Source of the DNA: Corynebacterium sp. BD556
GTDB taxonomy: Bacteria; Actinomycetota; Actinomycetes; Mycobacteriales; Mycobacteriaceae
Length of the DNA: 64,000 bases
Direction: 5' to 3'
Assembly (NCBI RefSeq): GCF_038452275.1
Contig: NZ_CP141643.1
Span: 496,001 to 560,000, forward strand
Shown here: in pieces, positions 7,867-17,482 of the stretch
Layout of the letters: the number at the start of each line of letters is the position of its first letter
Position numbering within the stretch: position 1 is the first letter of the stretch
The notes under the pieces: generated by a model
Database searches by the model: none
Told to the model about the DNA's origin: nothing
What the model saw: only the letters and a program-made list of their open reading frames with translations
Program-made: the position numbers and the translations under genes

Positions 7867-10857
7867 ATGCCTGAATTCCTCCTGCACGGCCTTTGGTTGC
7901 CGGATTCCGGGCTCAATTTGTGGGTTGAGCAGGTGGAAGGGCACAGGATCGTGGTGCCCTCGCAGGTGCCGGCGGGCACTTTTCCTCCGTCGGTGGAGGC
8001 CATGCTCAAAGATGTTGACTTTCGCCCACGTGCCCGGATCCGTTTGCAAACGCCACGTGGCCGCCATGTGGATCTCAACGTGCCCACTGCCGCTTTCGGC
8101 CCGGAGCAGGCTGTGGAGTGCCTGGCGGCGATGGCTTTTCTCGACGGTTCCTCCCCGGCCGTTTCGGCGCAGCACAAGGCATCGATCGCCCCGGATATGT
8201 ATTGGCTTCTCCGCGCGTACAACGGAGTGACCCGGTTCATCCGGGCGGGACGGGTGAGTATTCATGTGCCGTACCGTGATGGACAGTGGTTCGCGGAGTG
8301 GCAGTTGGGCACTGGGGTCGATGAGCGGGGTTGGCTGGCGGAGATGGTTGCGGCAGCGCCTGGGGTGCTTAGCGTCAACAACCCGAATCTTAGTGAGAGC
8401 ATTGCGCAGACTTTCGTACATTGGGTGTGCTCGGCACATTTGCGGGAGGTGCAGGAAAACGCCCGCCCGTATCCCTGGCATGACTTTGTCAATTCGCTTT
8501 TGCATTCGACGCCGCTGCGCCGTGGTGGTGCGCAGTTGTCACAGCGTATTAGCCAGTGGAATGGTTCGATTACGGCGGTCAATCTGCAGTTGGTGTTCAT
8601 TGTGGAGCAGCCTCACGAGTTAGCCGGGGTTGGGGAGGGCAGTGAGGCGCAAGACGAGGATGCGGTGCAGTGGCCTGTGCGTGTGCAGGTGCGCTCCGGT
8701 ACGGACGCGCCGCGGCCGATTTATCTCAATGATTATGATGCGCAGACGATCCAGACTTTGCGTCGTGAATTGTCGCGCGCCCAGGAAGTTACCGACCTGT
8801 TGGATCCTGGGGTGTACACGCGTCGGCCCTGGACGGATGTGAGCGGCACCGAGGGGGAGTGGGATGTGTATTTGTCCACTGATGAAATTGTCCGCTTCGT
8901 CACCGTTGATGCGCTTCGTTTGAGGGCCCGCCATTTCGCGGTCATGTTGCCGAAGGCTTGGTCGAACGCTGAGACTTCCGCGAGCATTAAGGTCTCAAGG
9001 CTTGATGATCCTTATGATTCTTCGACGGCGACCAATTTCAGCTTCGACACGTTGGTCAATTATGACTGGCGCATTTCTGTCGGCGGCCAGGAACTTACCG
9101 ACGCAGAGATGAACGCCTTGGTCAATTCCAAGTCGGGCTTGGTAAAGCTGCGTGGGCAATGGGTGCTGGCGGATAATGCATCGTTGGCCAAGACCAAAAA
9201 GTACATGGCGCAGCTCACCGAGCGTGCCGAGGACTCGGCCAAAGACCTTTCTTCCGGCACTGTGACCGCCGCTGAGTTGCGGCGTTTGGCGGTGGAAGCC
9301 AGTGTGGATGAGCCGGTCGAGTTCACCGGATCGAAGTGGTTTACTGCGCTGGTCGGTGGTATGGATCGTCCCGCTCCCGAGCGTGTGGAGATCCCGGATG
9401 CGGTCGTGGCCGAGTTGCGCGAGTATCAGCGTCGTGGAGTGGACTGGCTGTATTACATGTCCCGCAATCAGTTGGGCGCGGTGCTTGCCGACGACATGGG
9501 GCTCGGCAAGACGCTCCAGTTGCTCACCTTGCTTGCGGTGGAGCACGCCGAGGGCCGCGTGACGGGTCCTACTCTTGTGGTGGCGCCGACATCGGTGGTG
9601 GGTAATTGGGCGCGGGAGGTGGCGCGTTTCGTGCCGGGGCTGAAGGCGGTGGTTCACCATGGTGCGCAGCGGCGCAAAGGTGAAGATTTAGAACAGTTGA
9701 TCGCCGGGACGGATCTCGTCATCACCTCTTACGGGGTGGTGGCGCGCGATGCTCGCGAGTTGGGCGCAATCACGTGGGACCATGTCGTGCTGGATGAGGC
9801 GCAGGCGATTAAGAACACGGGCACGTTGGCGTCGAAAAGCGTGCGCACGATACCGGCACGCCACCGCATTGCGCTTACTGGCACGCCGATTGAAAATAAG
9901 CTCAGCGAGCTGCGCAGCATCCTCGACTTCGTCAACCCTGGCATGCTTGGCTCGCAGAGTTTCTTCCGCAACCATTTCGCGAAAGTCATCGAAACTCGTC
10001 GTGACACAGAACTTGCCGAAGTTATGGGCGAGCGCCTCCAACGCTTGACCGCTCCGTTTATTTTGCGGCGGCTCAAGACAGACCCGACGATCATTGATGA
10101 TCTGCCGGAAAAACAGGAGACGGTGCGCATCGTTGAGATGACCGCGGAGCAGGCCGCGTTATACAAGGCGCTTGTCGACGACCTCACAGCCGAACTGGAA
10201 AGGCGCAAAGGCATTGCCCGGAAAGGCCTCGTGTTGGCGTCGATCACGCGCATCAAGCAGATTTGCAACCACCCGGCGCATTTCCTTGGTGATGGCTCCT
10301 CGGTGATGATCAACGGCAAACACCGCTCGGGCAAGGTCGCACTGCTCATGGAGCTTGTCGAGGAAGCCGTAGCTGCAGATAAACGCATGCTGATCTTCAC
10401 CCAGTACAAGGCTTTTGGCGACATCTTGCAGCCCTTTTTAAGTCAGCGCCTCGGTGAGAAGGTGCCCTTCCTTCACGGCGGGGTAGGCAAATCAGCCCGC
10501 GATAGCATGGTGGAGCAATTCCAGGCCCCCGACGGGCCGCGCGCGATGATTCTTTCGCTCAAGGCGGGCGGCACGGGGCTGAACCTAACCGCGGCCTCTG
10601 TGGTTGTCCACATGGATCGCTGGTGGAACCCGGCAGTGGAAAACCAGGCGACGGATAGGGCGTTTCGCATCGGGCAACGCAAGGATGTCTCGGTGTACAA
10701 AATGGTGACCCGTGGCACCTTGGAAGAATCTATCCAGGATGTGCTTGAAGGCAAGATGCACTTGGCCGGTACGGTCGTCGGTGAGGGAGAAGGATGGATC
10801 ACGGAGCTTGACGCTGATGATCTGGCGCAGCTTTTGAGCTACAAGGGGCAAGAGTAA
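7867..10857 (+). CDS. SNF2-family DEAD/DEAH helicase (HelZ-like)
   Basis: A 996-residue Swi2/Snf2 ATPase. The N-terminal half (1-500) is the poorly characterised SNF2-associated domain of bacterial members. The motor follows: LADDMGLGKTLQLLTLL (Walker A about 541-551), DEAQAIKN (about 643), TGTPIENKL, and the C-terminal RecA lobe with GGTGLNLT (about 903) and QATDRAFRIGQ (about 930). It should translocate on duplex DNA or remodel protein-DNA complexes. The next ATG is directly after its stop, and that gene encodes the SWIM domain usually found in such proteins. TATAAG at 7854-7859 and AAGGGAAG both lie just before the ATG. Confidence 0.92.
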   Translation: MPEFLLHGLWLPDSGLNLWVEQVEGHRIVVPSQVPAGTFPPSVEAMLKDVDFRPRARIRLQTPRGRHVDLNVPTAAFGPEQAVECLAAMAFLDGSSPAVSAQHKASIAPDMYWLLRAYNGVTRFIRAGRVSIHVPYRDGQWFAEWQLGTGVDERGWLAEMVAAAPGVLSVNNPNLSESIAQTFVHWVCSAHLREVQENARPYPWHDFVNSLLHSTPLRRGGAQLSQRISQWNGSITAVNLQLVFIVEQPHELAGVGEGSEAQDEDAVQWPVRVQVRSGTDAPRPIYLNDYDAQTIQTLRRELSRAQEVTDLLDPGVYTRRPWTDVSGTEGEWDVYLSTDEIVRFVTVDALRLRARHFAVMLPKAWSNAETSASIKVSRLDDPYDSSTATNFSFDTLVNYDWRISVGGQELTDAEMNALVNSKSGLVKLRGQWVLADNASLAKTKKYMAQLTERAEDSAKDLSSGTVTAAELRRLAVEASVDEPVEFTGSKWFTALVGGMDRPAPERVEIPDAVVAELREYQRRGVDWLYYMSRNQLGAVLADDMGLGKTLQLLTLLAVEHAEGRVTGPTLVVAPTSVVGNWAREVARFVPGLKAVVHHGAQRRKGEDLEQLIAGTDLVITSYGVVARDARELGAITWDHVVLDEAQAIKNTGTLASKSVRTIPARHRIALTGTPIENKLSELRSILDFVNPGMLGSQSFFRNHFAKVIETRRDTELAEVMGERLQRLTAPFILRRLKTDPTIIDDLPEKQETVRIVEMTAEQAALYKALVDDLTAELERRKGIARKGLVLASITRIKQICNHPAHFLGDGSSVMINGKHRSGKVALLMELVEEAVAADKRMLIFTQYKAFGDILQPFLSQRLGEKVPFLHGGVGKSARDSMVEQFQAPDGPRAMILSLKAGGTGLNLTAASVVVHMDRWWNPAVENQATDRAFRIGQRKDVSVYKMVTRGTLEESIQDVLEGKMHLAGTVVGEGEGWITELDADDLAQLLSYKGQE

Positions 10858-11706
10858 ATGAGTGGCACACAGCGCCCACGCAAAGACAACGTCATTTATG
10901 CGAACTTCGGGGCGCGGCGGCGTGAAGCCCCGCCGAAGGAACAGACGGGTTCACCTGTGGCGCGTTTTCCCACGGCGCGCGCTCGAGTGGAAACGCCGAC
11001 CAGCCAGGGCCCTGCCGCGCGTCGCTTGTTGGCGGCCGCGTTGAACAACGCCGACGAAGGTCGGATCGCGCGTGGGAAGAAATACGCCGAACAGGGCCAT
11101 GTTATTGAGCTTCTGGCGCGCCAGGCGGGTTTCGATGCGTTGGTGGCTGGCAGCCAAAACGACCCGTTTACTGTGGTAGTGCAGTTGCCCAGGCGCAGCG
11201 CGGGCGACATTCAGGAAATGCTGACGTTTTTGGCCAGCCAGGCGGGGGCGGTGGATAAAGCCAGGCGTGGAGAGCTCAGCCCCCGGGTGCTCTCTGCGCT
11301 CCTTGCGCCTGATTCAGACAGCATTCGCTTCTTCTGCGACTGCCCTGACGACGCGCGGGTGTGCAAACATGCCGTGGCGGTAGCGGTCAAGGCCGCCGAG
11401 CTTGTCGACGCCCACCCGGCCACCGTTTTCTCCCTGCGCTCCCTGACCCTCGACATGGTTGAAAAAGGGGTGCAGCGCCAGGCGAGCGAGGTGGCGAAGG
11501 AAAACGCCAAGGAAGGTTCTGACTTCTTCTGGGCGGGCCGGGAGTTGCCCAAGTTGCCGAAACCGAAGGTGGCCCCGATGATCGACGACTCCGATCTCGA
11601 GCTTTTGCACCGGGCGGTGGCGTCGGTGTCTTTCACAAACATTGACCAGATGCGGGCGGTGGCCGACGTCGAGGACCTTTACGACGAGTTGATTCGCGAG
11701 GACTAA
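10858..11706 (+). CDS. Stand-alone SWIM zinc-finger protein
   Basis: A 282-residue protein with a SWIM finger, CxCx(n)CxH, visible as CDCPDDARVCKH at about residues 160-171. SWIM domains bind zinc and serve DNA or protein interactions, commonly with SNF2 ATPases. The N-terminal 40 residues are basic and disordered-looking. Starting on the base after the SNF2 stop, it almost certainly acts as that enzyme's partner. The C-terminal region has no recognised domain. Confidence 0.85.
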   Translation: MSGTQRPRKDNVIYANFGARRREAPPKEQTGSPVARFPTARARVETPTSQGPAARRLLAAALNNADEGRIARGKKYAEQGHVIELLARQAGFDALVAGSQNDPFTVVVQLPRRSAGDIQEMLTFLASQAGAVDKARRGELSPRVLSALLAPDSDSIRFFCDCPDDARVCKHAVAVAVKAAELVDAHPATVFSLRSLTLDMVEKGVQRQASEVAKENAKEGSDFFWAGRELPKLPKPKVAPMIDDSDLELLHRAVASVSFTNIDQMRAVADVEDLYDELIRED

Positions 11707-11784
11707 CCAAGGTGGCCAGGTCGGTGAGCTGGTCTTTTTCTGTGGGAGTAGTCGTGTCGCAGGAGCGTGCTAAACATTGTGTTC

Positions 11785-12915
11785 ATGAGCGCCGTGACTT
11801 TTATCCACACCTCAGATTTGCAGTTGGGCATGACCCGGAAGTTCCTGTCGGCGGAAGCGCAGTCGCGCTTCGACGATGCCCGCCTGGCCGCCGTGGCTGC
11901 CCTGGGCCGTCTTGCGACATCGCGTGGCGCTGAGTTCATCGTCGTCGCGGGAGATGTCTTTGAGCATAACTCTTTGGAAAAACAAACCCGCGGGCGCGCA
12001 TTGGAGGCGCTCAAGGCGCTGCCGGTGCCGGTCTATCTTTTGCCCGGCAACCATGATCCGCTTGTGGCGGATTCGATGTTTATGGACACCCAGGTTGTTG
12101 ACTCCGTTCACGTGCTGGATAGTTTCGAGCCGGTCACAGTCCGCGAGGGAGTCGAGATCGTCGGCGCGCCGCTGACCGCGAAGTTCGCCTCGGAGGATCT
12201 GGTGGCCAAAGCGCTTCGCCCACTCGGGCCAACGGAGGCGGTGCGCATCGCAGTGGGCCACGGGCAGGTCGAAACCCGCATGGGAGAGCCCGCGGTTGAC
12301 ACCATCGACTTAACCAACGTGGAGGCCAAACTTGCCGACGCGACAATCGACTATCTAGCTTTGGGTGATACCCATTCCACCCGGCAGCTCGGCGCAAGCG
12401 GCAAGGTGTGGTTTTCCGGTTCCCCGGAAACTACCGATTTCCACGACCGGCGCCTCGGAGCGGCCGGCAATGAGACAGATTCTGGCAACGCGCTTGTGGT
12501 GACTCTGGACAAAGGTCAGGTCGAGGTGGAGAAGGTTCACGTGGGCACGTGGGTTTTCGACGCGTTGCACTGGGAGGTCACAGAGGATGCGGACGTGGAT
12601 CGGATTCTTGAGCAGCTTCAGGCTTACCCCGACAAGGCGCGCACCGTGGTGAAGTATTCCATCGACGGAACCTTGGGTTTGGCAGCGACGCAACGCCTTG
12701 AACAGGGAATTGCCGATGTGGAACCGGTTTTTGCCGCCCTTTACGAGCGGGATCGTTTGATGAACTTACATCTGGAACCTAGCGAGGAGGAACTGGCTGA
12801 TTTACCGCTTTCCGGCTTCGCCCGCGCCACCTTGGACGAGCTTTTATCCACCGCGGATTCCCAACCCTCCCGTGACGCCATTAACCTGCTGTTTCGCCTC
12901 TCTAAGGAGGACTAA
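11785..12915 (+). CDS. SbcD/Mre11-like metallophosphoesterase nuclease
   Basis: A 376-residue calcineurin-like phosphoesterase. FIHTSDLQLGM (about 6-16), VVAGDVFEHN (about 57), LPGNHDPL (about 92), VGHGQ and LGDTHS carry the five metal-binding signatures. The role is a Mn-dependent exonuclease/endonuclease paired with the ATPase encoded five bases downstream. The start is uncertain: GTG 11767 lies one base after AGGAG, GTG 11779 is 13 bases after it, and ATG 11785 opens the domain in the usual way. It parallels Rv1277 of M. tuberculosis in position (from memory). Confidence 0.85.
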   Translation: MSAVTFIHTSDLQLGMTRKFLSAEAQSRFDDARLAAVAALGRLATSRGAEFIVVAGDVFEHNSLEKQTRGRALEALKALPVPVYLLPGNHDPLVADSMFMDTQVVDSVHVLDSFEPVTVREGVEIVGAPLTAKFASEDLVAKALRPLGPTEAVRIAVGHGQVETRMGEPAVDTIDLTNVEAKLADATIDYLALGDTHSTRQLGASGKVWFSGSPETTDFHDRRLGAAGNETDSGNALVVTLDKGQVEVEKVHVGTWVFDALHWEVTEDADVDRILEQLQAYPDKARTVVKYSIDGTLGLAATQRLEQGIADVEPVFAALYERDRLMNLHLEPSEEELADLPLSGFARATLDELLSTADSQPSRDAINLLFRLSKED

Positions 12916-12919
12916 TCCA

Positions 12920-15547
12920 ATGCAGATCCACGACCTGATCCTCGACAATGTGCGCGGCATTGAGCACCTTGAACTGCGCGATCTTCCCGCCACGGGAGTC
13001 ATCATCATCGACGGCGACAACGAGACAGGAAAATCCACCATTTTGGACGCACTTGACGCGGTGCTGTACGAAAAATCAAGTTTTGGCAACGCCAAGGTGA
13101 AGTCACTGCAGCCCATCGGACGCGATGTGGGCCCCGCCATCACCCTGACGGCCTCGGTGGGGCCCTACCGTTTCACCATCTTCAAAAAGTTCCTGCGCTC
13201 TAAGCGCAGTGAGTTAAATATCACCGCCCCCGAGGCGCAGCAGCTTTCTGGCCGCGAGGCAGACGACAAACTGTTGGCGATTGTAGGGGAGCACTTGGAG
13301 CAGGAACTGGCCCAAACCCTGTTCTTGCGTCAGGGTGCGATCGATCCTGGCATTGCCGCGGTGGGAATCCCCTCGATTACCCGCGCGCTTGATTCCAGCA
13401 GCGGCGAGGCCGAGGCGGGGTTGGAGGACACGGAGTTGACCACGCGCGTTGCCAAAGAGTACCACCGCTACTTCGACGCCAACGGCAAGGAAAAAATCAC
13501 CCTGAAAAGGCTCCGCGACCAGGTAGACAAGCTGGCGCAGGTGGAAAAGGACAAACGCGCCGAAGTGGCGGAGCTTGCCGCGGCGGTGGAGGAAGTCCAC
13601 CGCAGAAGCGCCGAGATCGCCGGCATTGACAAGGAGCTACCCGCAGCACGCGATGAGCTTGCGCAAAAAGAAGCGGAGGCCGCCGCGGCGTTGGCTGTGC
13701 GCGCCGAGGCGGCTGCTGCCCTGGAGCAGGTGCAGCGCGCCGAGGTTGATGTGAACCGGGCGAGAGAAGATGTGGCGGCACGCGACGAACAGGAACACCG
13801 CCTTTCCCATCTGCGTGAGGACGCTGCGGCACTGGCGGAAAAGATTGCGGCTGCGCGCCTGAAAGCCACTGAGGAGGCCGAAGCCGTGGATGATCTTGTT
13901 GCGGCTCGTGATGATGCGCGGCGAGTTTTCGACTCCGCACGCAAGGCCGCTGCCGCAGCGCGCGCCGGACGAGAGGTCGCTTTGGCTGCCCAGCGATTCC
14001 GGGAGTTGACACAGCAGCTAGCCAGGATCGACACGGCGGAAGCCGCGCTGTCCGCGCTGCTGCGGGACACACCCGCGCGCCCCGTTACCCCCGAGGACGT
14101 GCGCCGGGTGGAAAACGCAGCCAACCAGGTCGCGCTTTACCGGAAGTTGGCGGAGGCCACAGCCGCCAAATTGGATGTCACCCCCGGTGAGGACACCTCG
14201 ATCACCATCGACGGTGTCCGCCGCGACCTCACCGCCGGAACAACCACACCGCTGACGCTTCGTGAGGGCACCGAGATCACCTTAGAAGGCATCACTGCTG
14301 TCTACCGCGCGGGCGGGGCTGATTCTTGCACCGAGGAAGATTTGCTCGCCGCTGAGCAGGAGTTAAACAAGGTCCTGGAGGAAACCGGTTGCGCCAATGT
14401 GGACGAGGCGCGCGCGACGCGCGATAACCACGCCAGGCACACCGCCGAAGTTGCCGCAGCGCGCGCCAAGTTGGACGAGCTGACCGAGGGACACGATGTC
14501 CACGCGCTGCGTGCCGAGCACGACCTGCTGGCCAAAGATGAAACTCTTGCTGCAGCAGGCGAACTCGACGCCGCCGAAGCAGCGGTGGAGGAGGCAGAAA
14601 ACGCACGTGAAGAAGCCGAGGCGAAGCAGGCCCAAGCTGAAGCGGCACTCAAGCCGTGGGAGGAGAGGAAAGCCGCGACAGCCCTGGTGCGCTTGGAGAC
14701 AGAAAAAGAGCTTAAGGACGCGGAGATTGACCATTCCGCGGCAGTGTTGGCAGCGGCGGGAGAAAAAGCCACCAGTGAGCAACTGCGCACAAACCTTATG
14801 AAGGCTGAGGTTGACCAGCGGGAAGCAAAGAAAGTTTCCGTTGAGCTGGAGGACAAGCTAGCGCAGGCAAACCCGGAGCTTGCCGAGGAACTTTTGCGCG
14901 GCGCGGAAACTAGGCTGACGAGCCTGAAACAGCGCCGCGAAGCCGCCGAGCGCCGCATCCTGGAGCTAGGCAGCTACATTAACGTCGCTACTGGCGTGGC
15001 TGAGCAAGCTGACCGCGCCGAAGCTGAATTGGACACCGCTCGTGCGCGGCTGCAGCGCACCCTGCGTCGCGCCGACGCGGCCCGCCTTTTGTGGGACACC
15101 ATGCGCCGCCACCGCGACGAAGCCAGGGCCCGCTACGCCCAACCTTTTGCCAAGGCGCTCGCCGGACACGCCTCCGTAGTCTTTGGCCACGGGGTGGAGT
15201 TCAACCTGGATGAGGAATTGCGGGTCACCGGGCGCACCATCAACGGCACCACGGTCCCTCTTGAGGAACTTTCGGGCGGCGCGAAGGAACAAATGGCCAT
15301 CTTAACTAGGTTCGCCATCGCGGAATTAGCTGGGCAGACGCAAAAAGGACACACTCCTGCGCCGGTGGTCGTCGACGATGCACTAGGCGCCACCGACCCG
15401 CGGCGGATAGCCTTGATGAACTCCCTGTTCACCCGGGCAGGCAAGACAGCGCAGGTTTTCGTGTTCACCTGTGACCCGCAGCGTTTCGACCGGGTGGACG
15501 CGGTGCGCAGGGCGTCGATAAGCGAGCTGAAAAGCGAAGTTATTTAG
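12920..15547 (+). CDS. SbcC/Rad50-like AAA ATPase (hookless, with beta-rich insert)
   Basis: An 875-residue ABC-type SMC-like ATPase, partner of the SbcD-like protein. Walker A GDNETGKST is at residues 32-40, and the signature ELSGGAKEQMA at about 782 and Walker B VVVDDALGATD at about 815 close the head. Between them are long Ala/Glu/Arg heptad-rich coiled coils, interrupted at about 410-460 by a short beta-rich segment ([16 protein letters not shown]). No CxxC zinc-hook motif is present in the coil; only isolated cysteines occur. AAGGAGG nine bases before the ATG fixes the start, rather than an in-frame start at 12872. Confidence 0.88.
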   Translation: MQIHDLILDNVRGIEHLELRDLPATGVIIIDGDNETGKSTILDALDAVLYEKSSFGNAKVKSLQPIGRDVGPAITLTASVGPYRFTIFKKFLRSKRSELNITAPEAQQLSGREADDKLLAIVGEHLEQELAQTLFLRQGAIDPGIAAVGIPSITRALDSSSGEAEAGLEDTELTTRVAKEYHRYFDANGKEKITLKRLRDQVDKLAQVEKDKRAEVAELAAAVEEVHRRSAEIAGIDKELPAARDELAQKEAEAAAALAVRAEAAAALEQVQRAEVDVNRAREDVAARDEQEHRLSHLREDAAALAEKIAAARLKATEEAEAVDDLVAARDDARRVFDSARKAAAAARAGREVALAAQRFRELTQQLARIDTAEAALSALLRDTPARPVTPEDVRRVENAANQVALYRKLAEATAAKLDVTPGEDTSITIDGVRRDLTAGTTTPLTLREGTEITLEGITAVYRAGGADSCTEEDLLAAEQELNKVLEETGCANVDEARATRDNHARHTAEVAAARAKLDELTEGHDVHALRAEHDLLAKDETLAAAGELDAAEAAVEEAENAREEAEAKQAQAEAALKPWEERKAATALVRLETEKELKDAEIDHSAAVLAAAGEKATSEQLRTNLMKAEVDQREAKKVSVELEDKLAQANPELAEELLRGAETRLTSLKQRREAAERRILELGSYINVATGVAEQADRAEAELDTARARLQRTLRRADAARLLWDTMRRHRDEARARYAQPFAKALAGHASVVFGHGVEFNLDEELRVTGRTINGTTVPLEELSGGAKEQMAILTRFAIAELAGQTQKGHTPAPVVVDDALGATDPRRIALMNSLFTRAGKTAQVFVFTCDPQRFDRVDAVRRASISELKSEVI

Positions 15548-15579
15548 GTATCGCTTAACAACGTAGTAACGTGCGTTTT

Positions 15580-16089
15580 ATGAGCACTGGACCACGCTGG
15601 CTTAACGACGAAGAACAAGCGCTGTGGCGGGCGCTGCTGGCCGCATCCCGTAAAGTCAACCGTGTGGTCGACGAGACCCTGCAAAGAGGATGCGCCCTGT
15701 CGGCTTCTGAGTTCTCCGTGCTCGTCGCCCTGAGCGAAGCGCAAGACCACCAACTGCGCCTGCGCGATCTGTGTGCGAACCTCGATTGGGACCGCTCCCG
15801 CACCTCGCACCAAGTTACTCGCATGCAGCGCCGAGGCCTGGTCAGCAAATGCAAAAGCCCAGGTGATGCCCGCGGCGTGCTCGTGATCCTCACAGACGAA
15901 GGTCAAGCGCGTCTGCGCCAGGCTGCCCCCGACCACGTCGAAAGCGTACGGCGCGTCATCTTTGACCACCTCAGCATGGAAGACGCCGAGGCGCTCAAGC
16001 GCTTCGCCCAGGGCATCGCGGAAGTCGACAACGTGCCAGGGGTTCCGGGGTTCAACAGCACGCTCACGGCGGAGCCACCCGAACACTAG
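15580..16089 (+). CDS. MarR-family transcriptional regulator
   Basis: A 169-residue winged-helix repressor. LSASEFSVLVALSEAQDHQLRLRDL followed by DWDRSRTSHQVTRMQRRGLV is the helix-turn-helix, and CKSPGDARGVLVILTDEG is the wing. Such proteins dimerise and usually respond to phenolic ligands or oxidants, controlling their own gene or a neighbour. The ATG at 15580 is preferred over GTG 15571. There is no Shine-Dalgarno, and TAGTAA at 15564 would give a leaderless or near-leaderless transcript. No obvious efflux partner lies beside it. Confidence 0.85.
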   Translation: MSTGPRWLNDEEQALWRALLAASRKVNRVVDETLQRGCALSASEFSVLVALSEAQDHQLRLRDLCANLDWDRSRTSHQVTRMQRRGLVSKCKSPGDARGVLVILTDEGQARLRQAAPDHVESVRRVIFDHLSMEDAEALKRFAQGIAEVDNVPGVPGFNSTLTAEPPEH

Positions 16090-16111
16090 GACCCTTGCTG
16101 GCACTGCGGCG

Positions 16112-16141
16112 TCAGGGTTATATCAGGGTAGAAATCAGGGT
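16112..16141 (+). repeat. Three phased TCAGGGT direct repeats upstream of pspC-like gene
   Basis: TCAGGGT occurs at 16112-16118, 16123-16129 and 16135-16141, with starts spaced 11 and 12 bases, about one helical turn. They lie 75-104 bases before the PspC-domain gene. Helically phased direct repeats are typical of response-regulator binding. The regulator is unknown. Confidence 0.45.
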
Positions 16142-16215
16142 TGTCCCCGTTGCCACACAACCACTCTGGCGGGTTGGATTGAACTAGTCGGAAAAAACGA
16201 GGAAAGGACCCCGAA

Positions 16216-16422
16216 ATGACCTATCAACCCAATCCCCACAAGCGCCTGACGCGGTCGTTGACGCAGCGGTGGATCGCAGGTGTGTGCGGCGGCATCGCCG
16301 AGCGTTTCAACTTAGATCCCACGATCGTGCGCCTCGGCTTTGTCGCTTTGTCGCTGACCGGGTTTTTCCCCGGCATCATCGCCTACATCATTGCGTGGGT
16401 AATTATGCCCGAGGGCCTTTAG
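16216..16422 (+). CDS. PspC-domain small membrane protein
   Basis: A 68-residue protein that is essentially one PspC domain. The motif QRWIAGVCGGIAERFNLDPT is followed by IVRLGFVALSLTG and a transmembrane helix ending AYIIAWVIMPEGL. PspC proteins sense or stabilise the membrane under envelope stress. AGGAAAGG precedes the ATG. The 3' end overlaps the convergent esterase gene by 20 bases. The upstream phased repeats suggest control by a stress-responsive regulator. Confidence 0.85.
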   Translation: MTYQPNPHKRLTRSLTQRWIAGVCGGIAERFNLDPTIVRLGFVALSLTGFFPGIIAYIIAWVIMPEGL

Positions 16423-17482
16423 CCCACTTGCCGCCTGCAGCTTGGACGCCGAGACCGAAGCGAAGCGCCCCCACCGCCTGCCACATCGCCTCATTGGCTT
16501 CTTGCCAAACGTAAAAGGCGTTGACAAACGGGTGTACCAACCCTTGGTGTACCACCAAGGTGGTGTGGGTGCCGGCTGCAGAGAGAGCTTCGGCGTAGGC
16601 AATGCCTTCGTCGCGGAGCGGATCGAAACCCGCCACCGCAATGTATGCTGGCGCAACCTTGGCGAGTAGTTCCCGCGGGGCGAAAAGGGGAGAGACGCGC
16701 CATTCGCGCCTGTTTCGCTCAGTGCCGAGGTAATGGTCGTAGTACCAGTCGAGTTGCTTCCGGGTCAAATAGTGCCCGCTAGCGAATTCGCGGTGAGAGG
16801 CCGTAGATATCTCCGCAAGGTTTGTCGCCGGGACGAACAACATCTGCATCGCCGGTTGGGTTTCGTTGCGAGCAGCCCGCTCGAGGCAGGCAACGGCCGA
16901 CAAGGTGGCCCCGGCGGAATCGCCAGCAACCGCTACGCGATGCTTGTCGACGCCCCCAACCCCGCCGCCCAGCACCTCGTCGACAACCGCACCCACCGCG
17001 TTGTGGGCGTGGGGGAACGGGTATTCGGGCGCGAGCGGGTAATCCACCTGGATGACTTGCACCTGCGCGCCCCGGCACAAAAAGCGGGCAGTGTTGTCGT
17101 GGGTGTCAGGTGAGCCGGTCACCCACCCACCGCCGTGCATGTAGAGCACCGTGGGAAGATCCTGTGCGCGATCGGTATATCCGGCGGGGCGGTAGAAACG
17201 CACCGGTATGTCCGCGATCGTGTCCTCCCACACCGCACCGACGTCGATTCTGGGGCCCGCGCCCATGCGGGCGTCGGCTTCGATGATCTCGCGGGCCCTG
17301 ACGGGGGATAACCCGGCGAAATCCTCGCTGAGTAAGTTGACGGCGACTTCGGAGACGCGCACATCCGCCGCCAAGGTCCACCCATCGGCGCAACGGGTAG
17401 TGCCGAATAACGCCAGGACCTTGTTTGGGGTGGCCTTGAGCGCGGCCGCCGCCGCGGAGGTAAGGGCTTCATGCAGGTTCAT
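16403..17482 (-). CDS. Alpha/beta hydrolase, hormone-sensitive-lipase-type esterase
   Basis: A 359-residue cytoplasmic serine hydrolase. The oxyanion-hole HGGGW (116-120) and nucleophile elbow GDSAG (187-191, Ser189) define the HSL/bacterial family IV group. AGFDPLRDEG and LVHPFVNAF supply the likely Asp and His. No signal peptide is seen. The substrate is an unknown short-chain ester. It converges on the PspC gene with overlapping 3' ends. Confidence 0.85.
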   Translation of the reverse strand: MNLHEALTSAAAAALKATPNKVLALFGTTRCADGWTLAADVRVSEVAVNLLSEDFAGLSPVRAREIIEADARMGAGPRIDVGAVWEDTIADIPVRFYRPAGYTDRAQDLPTVLYMHGGGWVTGSPDTHDNTARFLCRGAQVQVIQVDYPLAPEYPFPHAHNAVGAVVDEVLGGGVGGVDKHRVAVAGDSAGATLSAVACLERAARNETQPAMQMLFVPATNLAEISTASHREFASGHYLTRKQLDWYYDHYLGTERNRREWRVSPLFAPRELLAKVAPAYIAVAGFDPLRDEGIAYAEALSAAGTHTTLVVHQGLVHPFVNAFYVWQEANEAMWQAVGALRFGLGVQAAGGKWAKGPRA

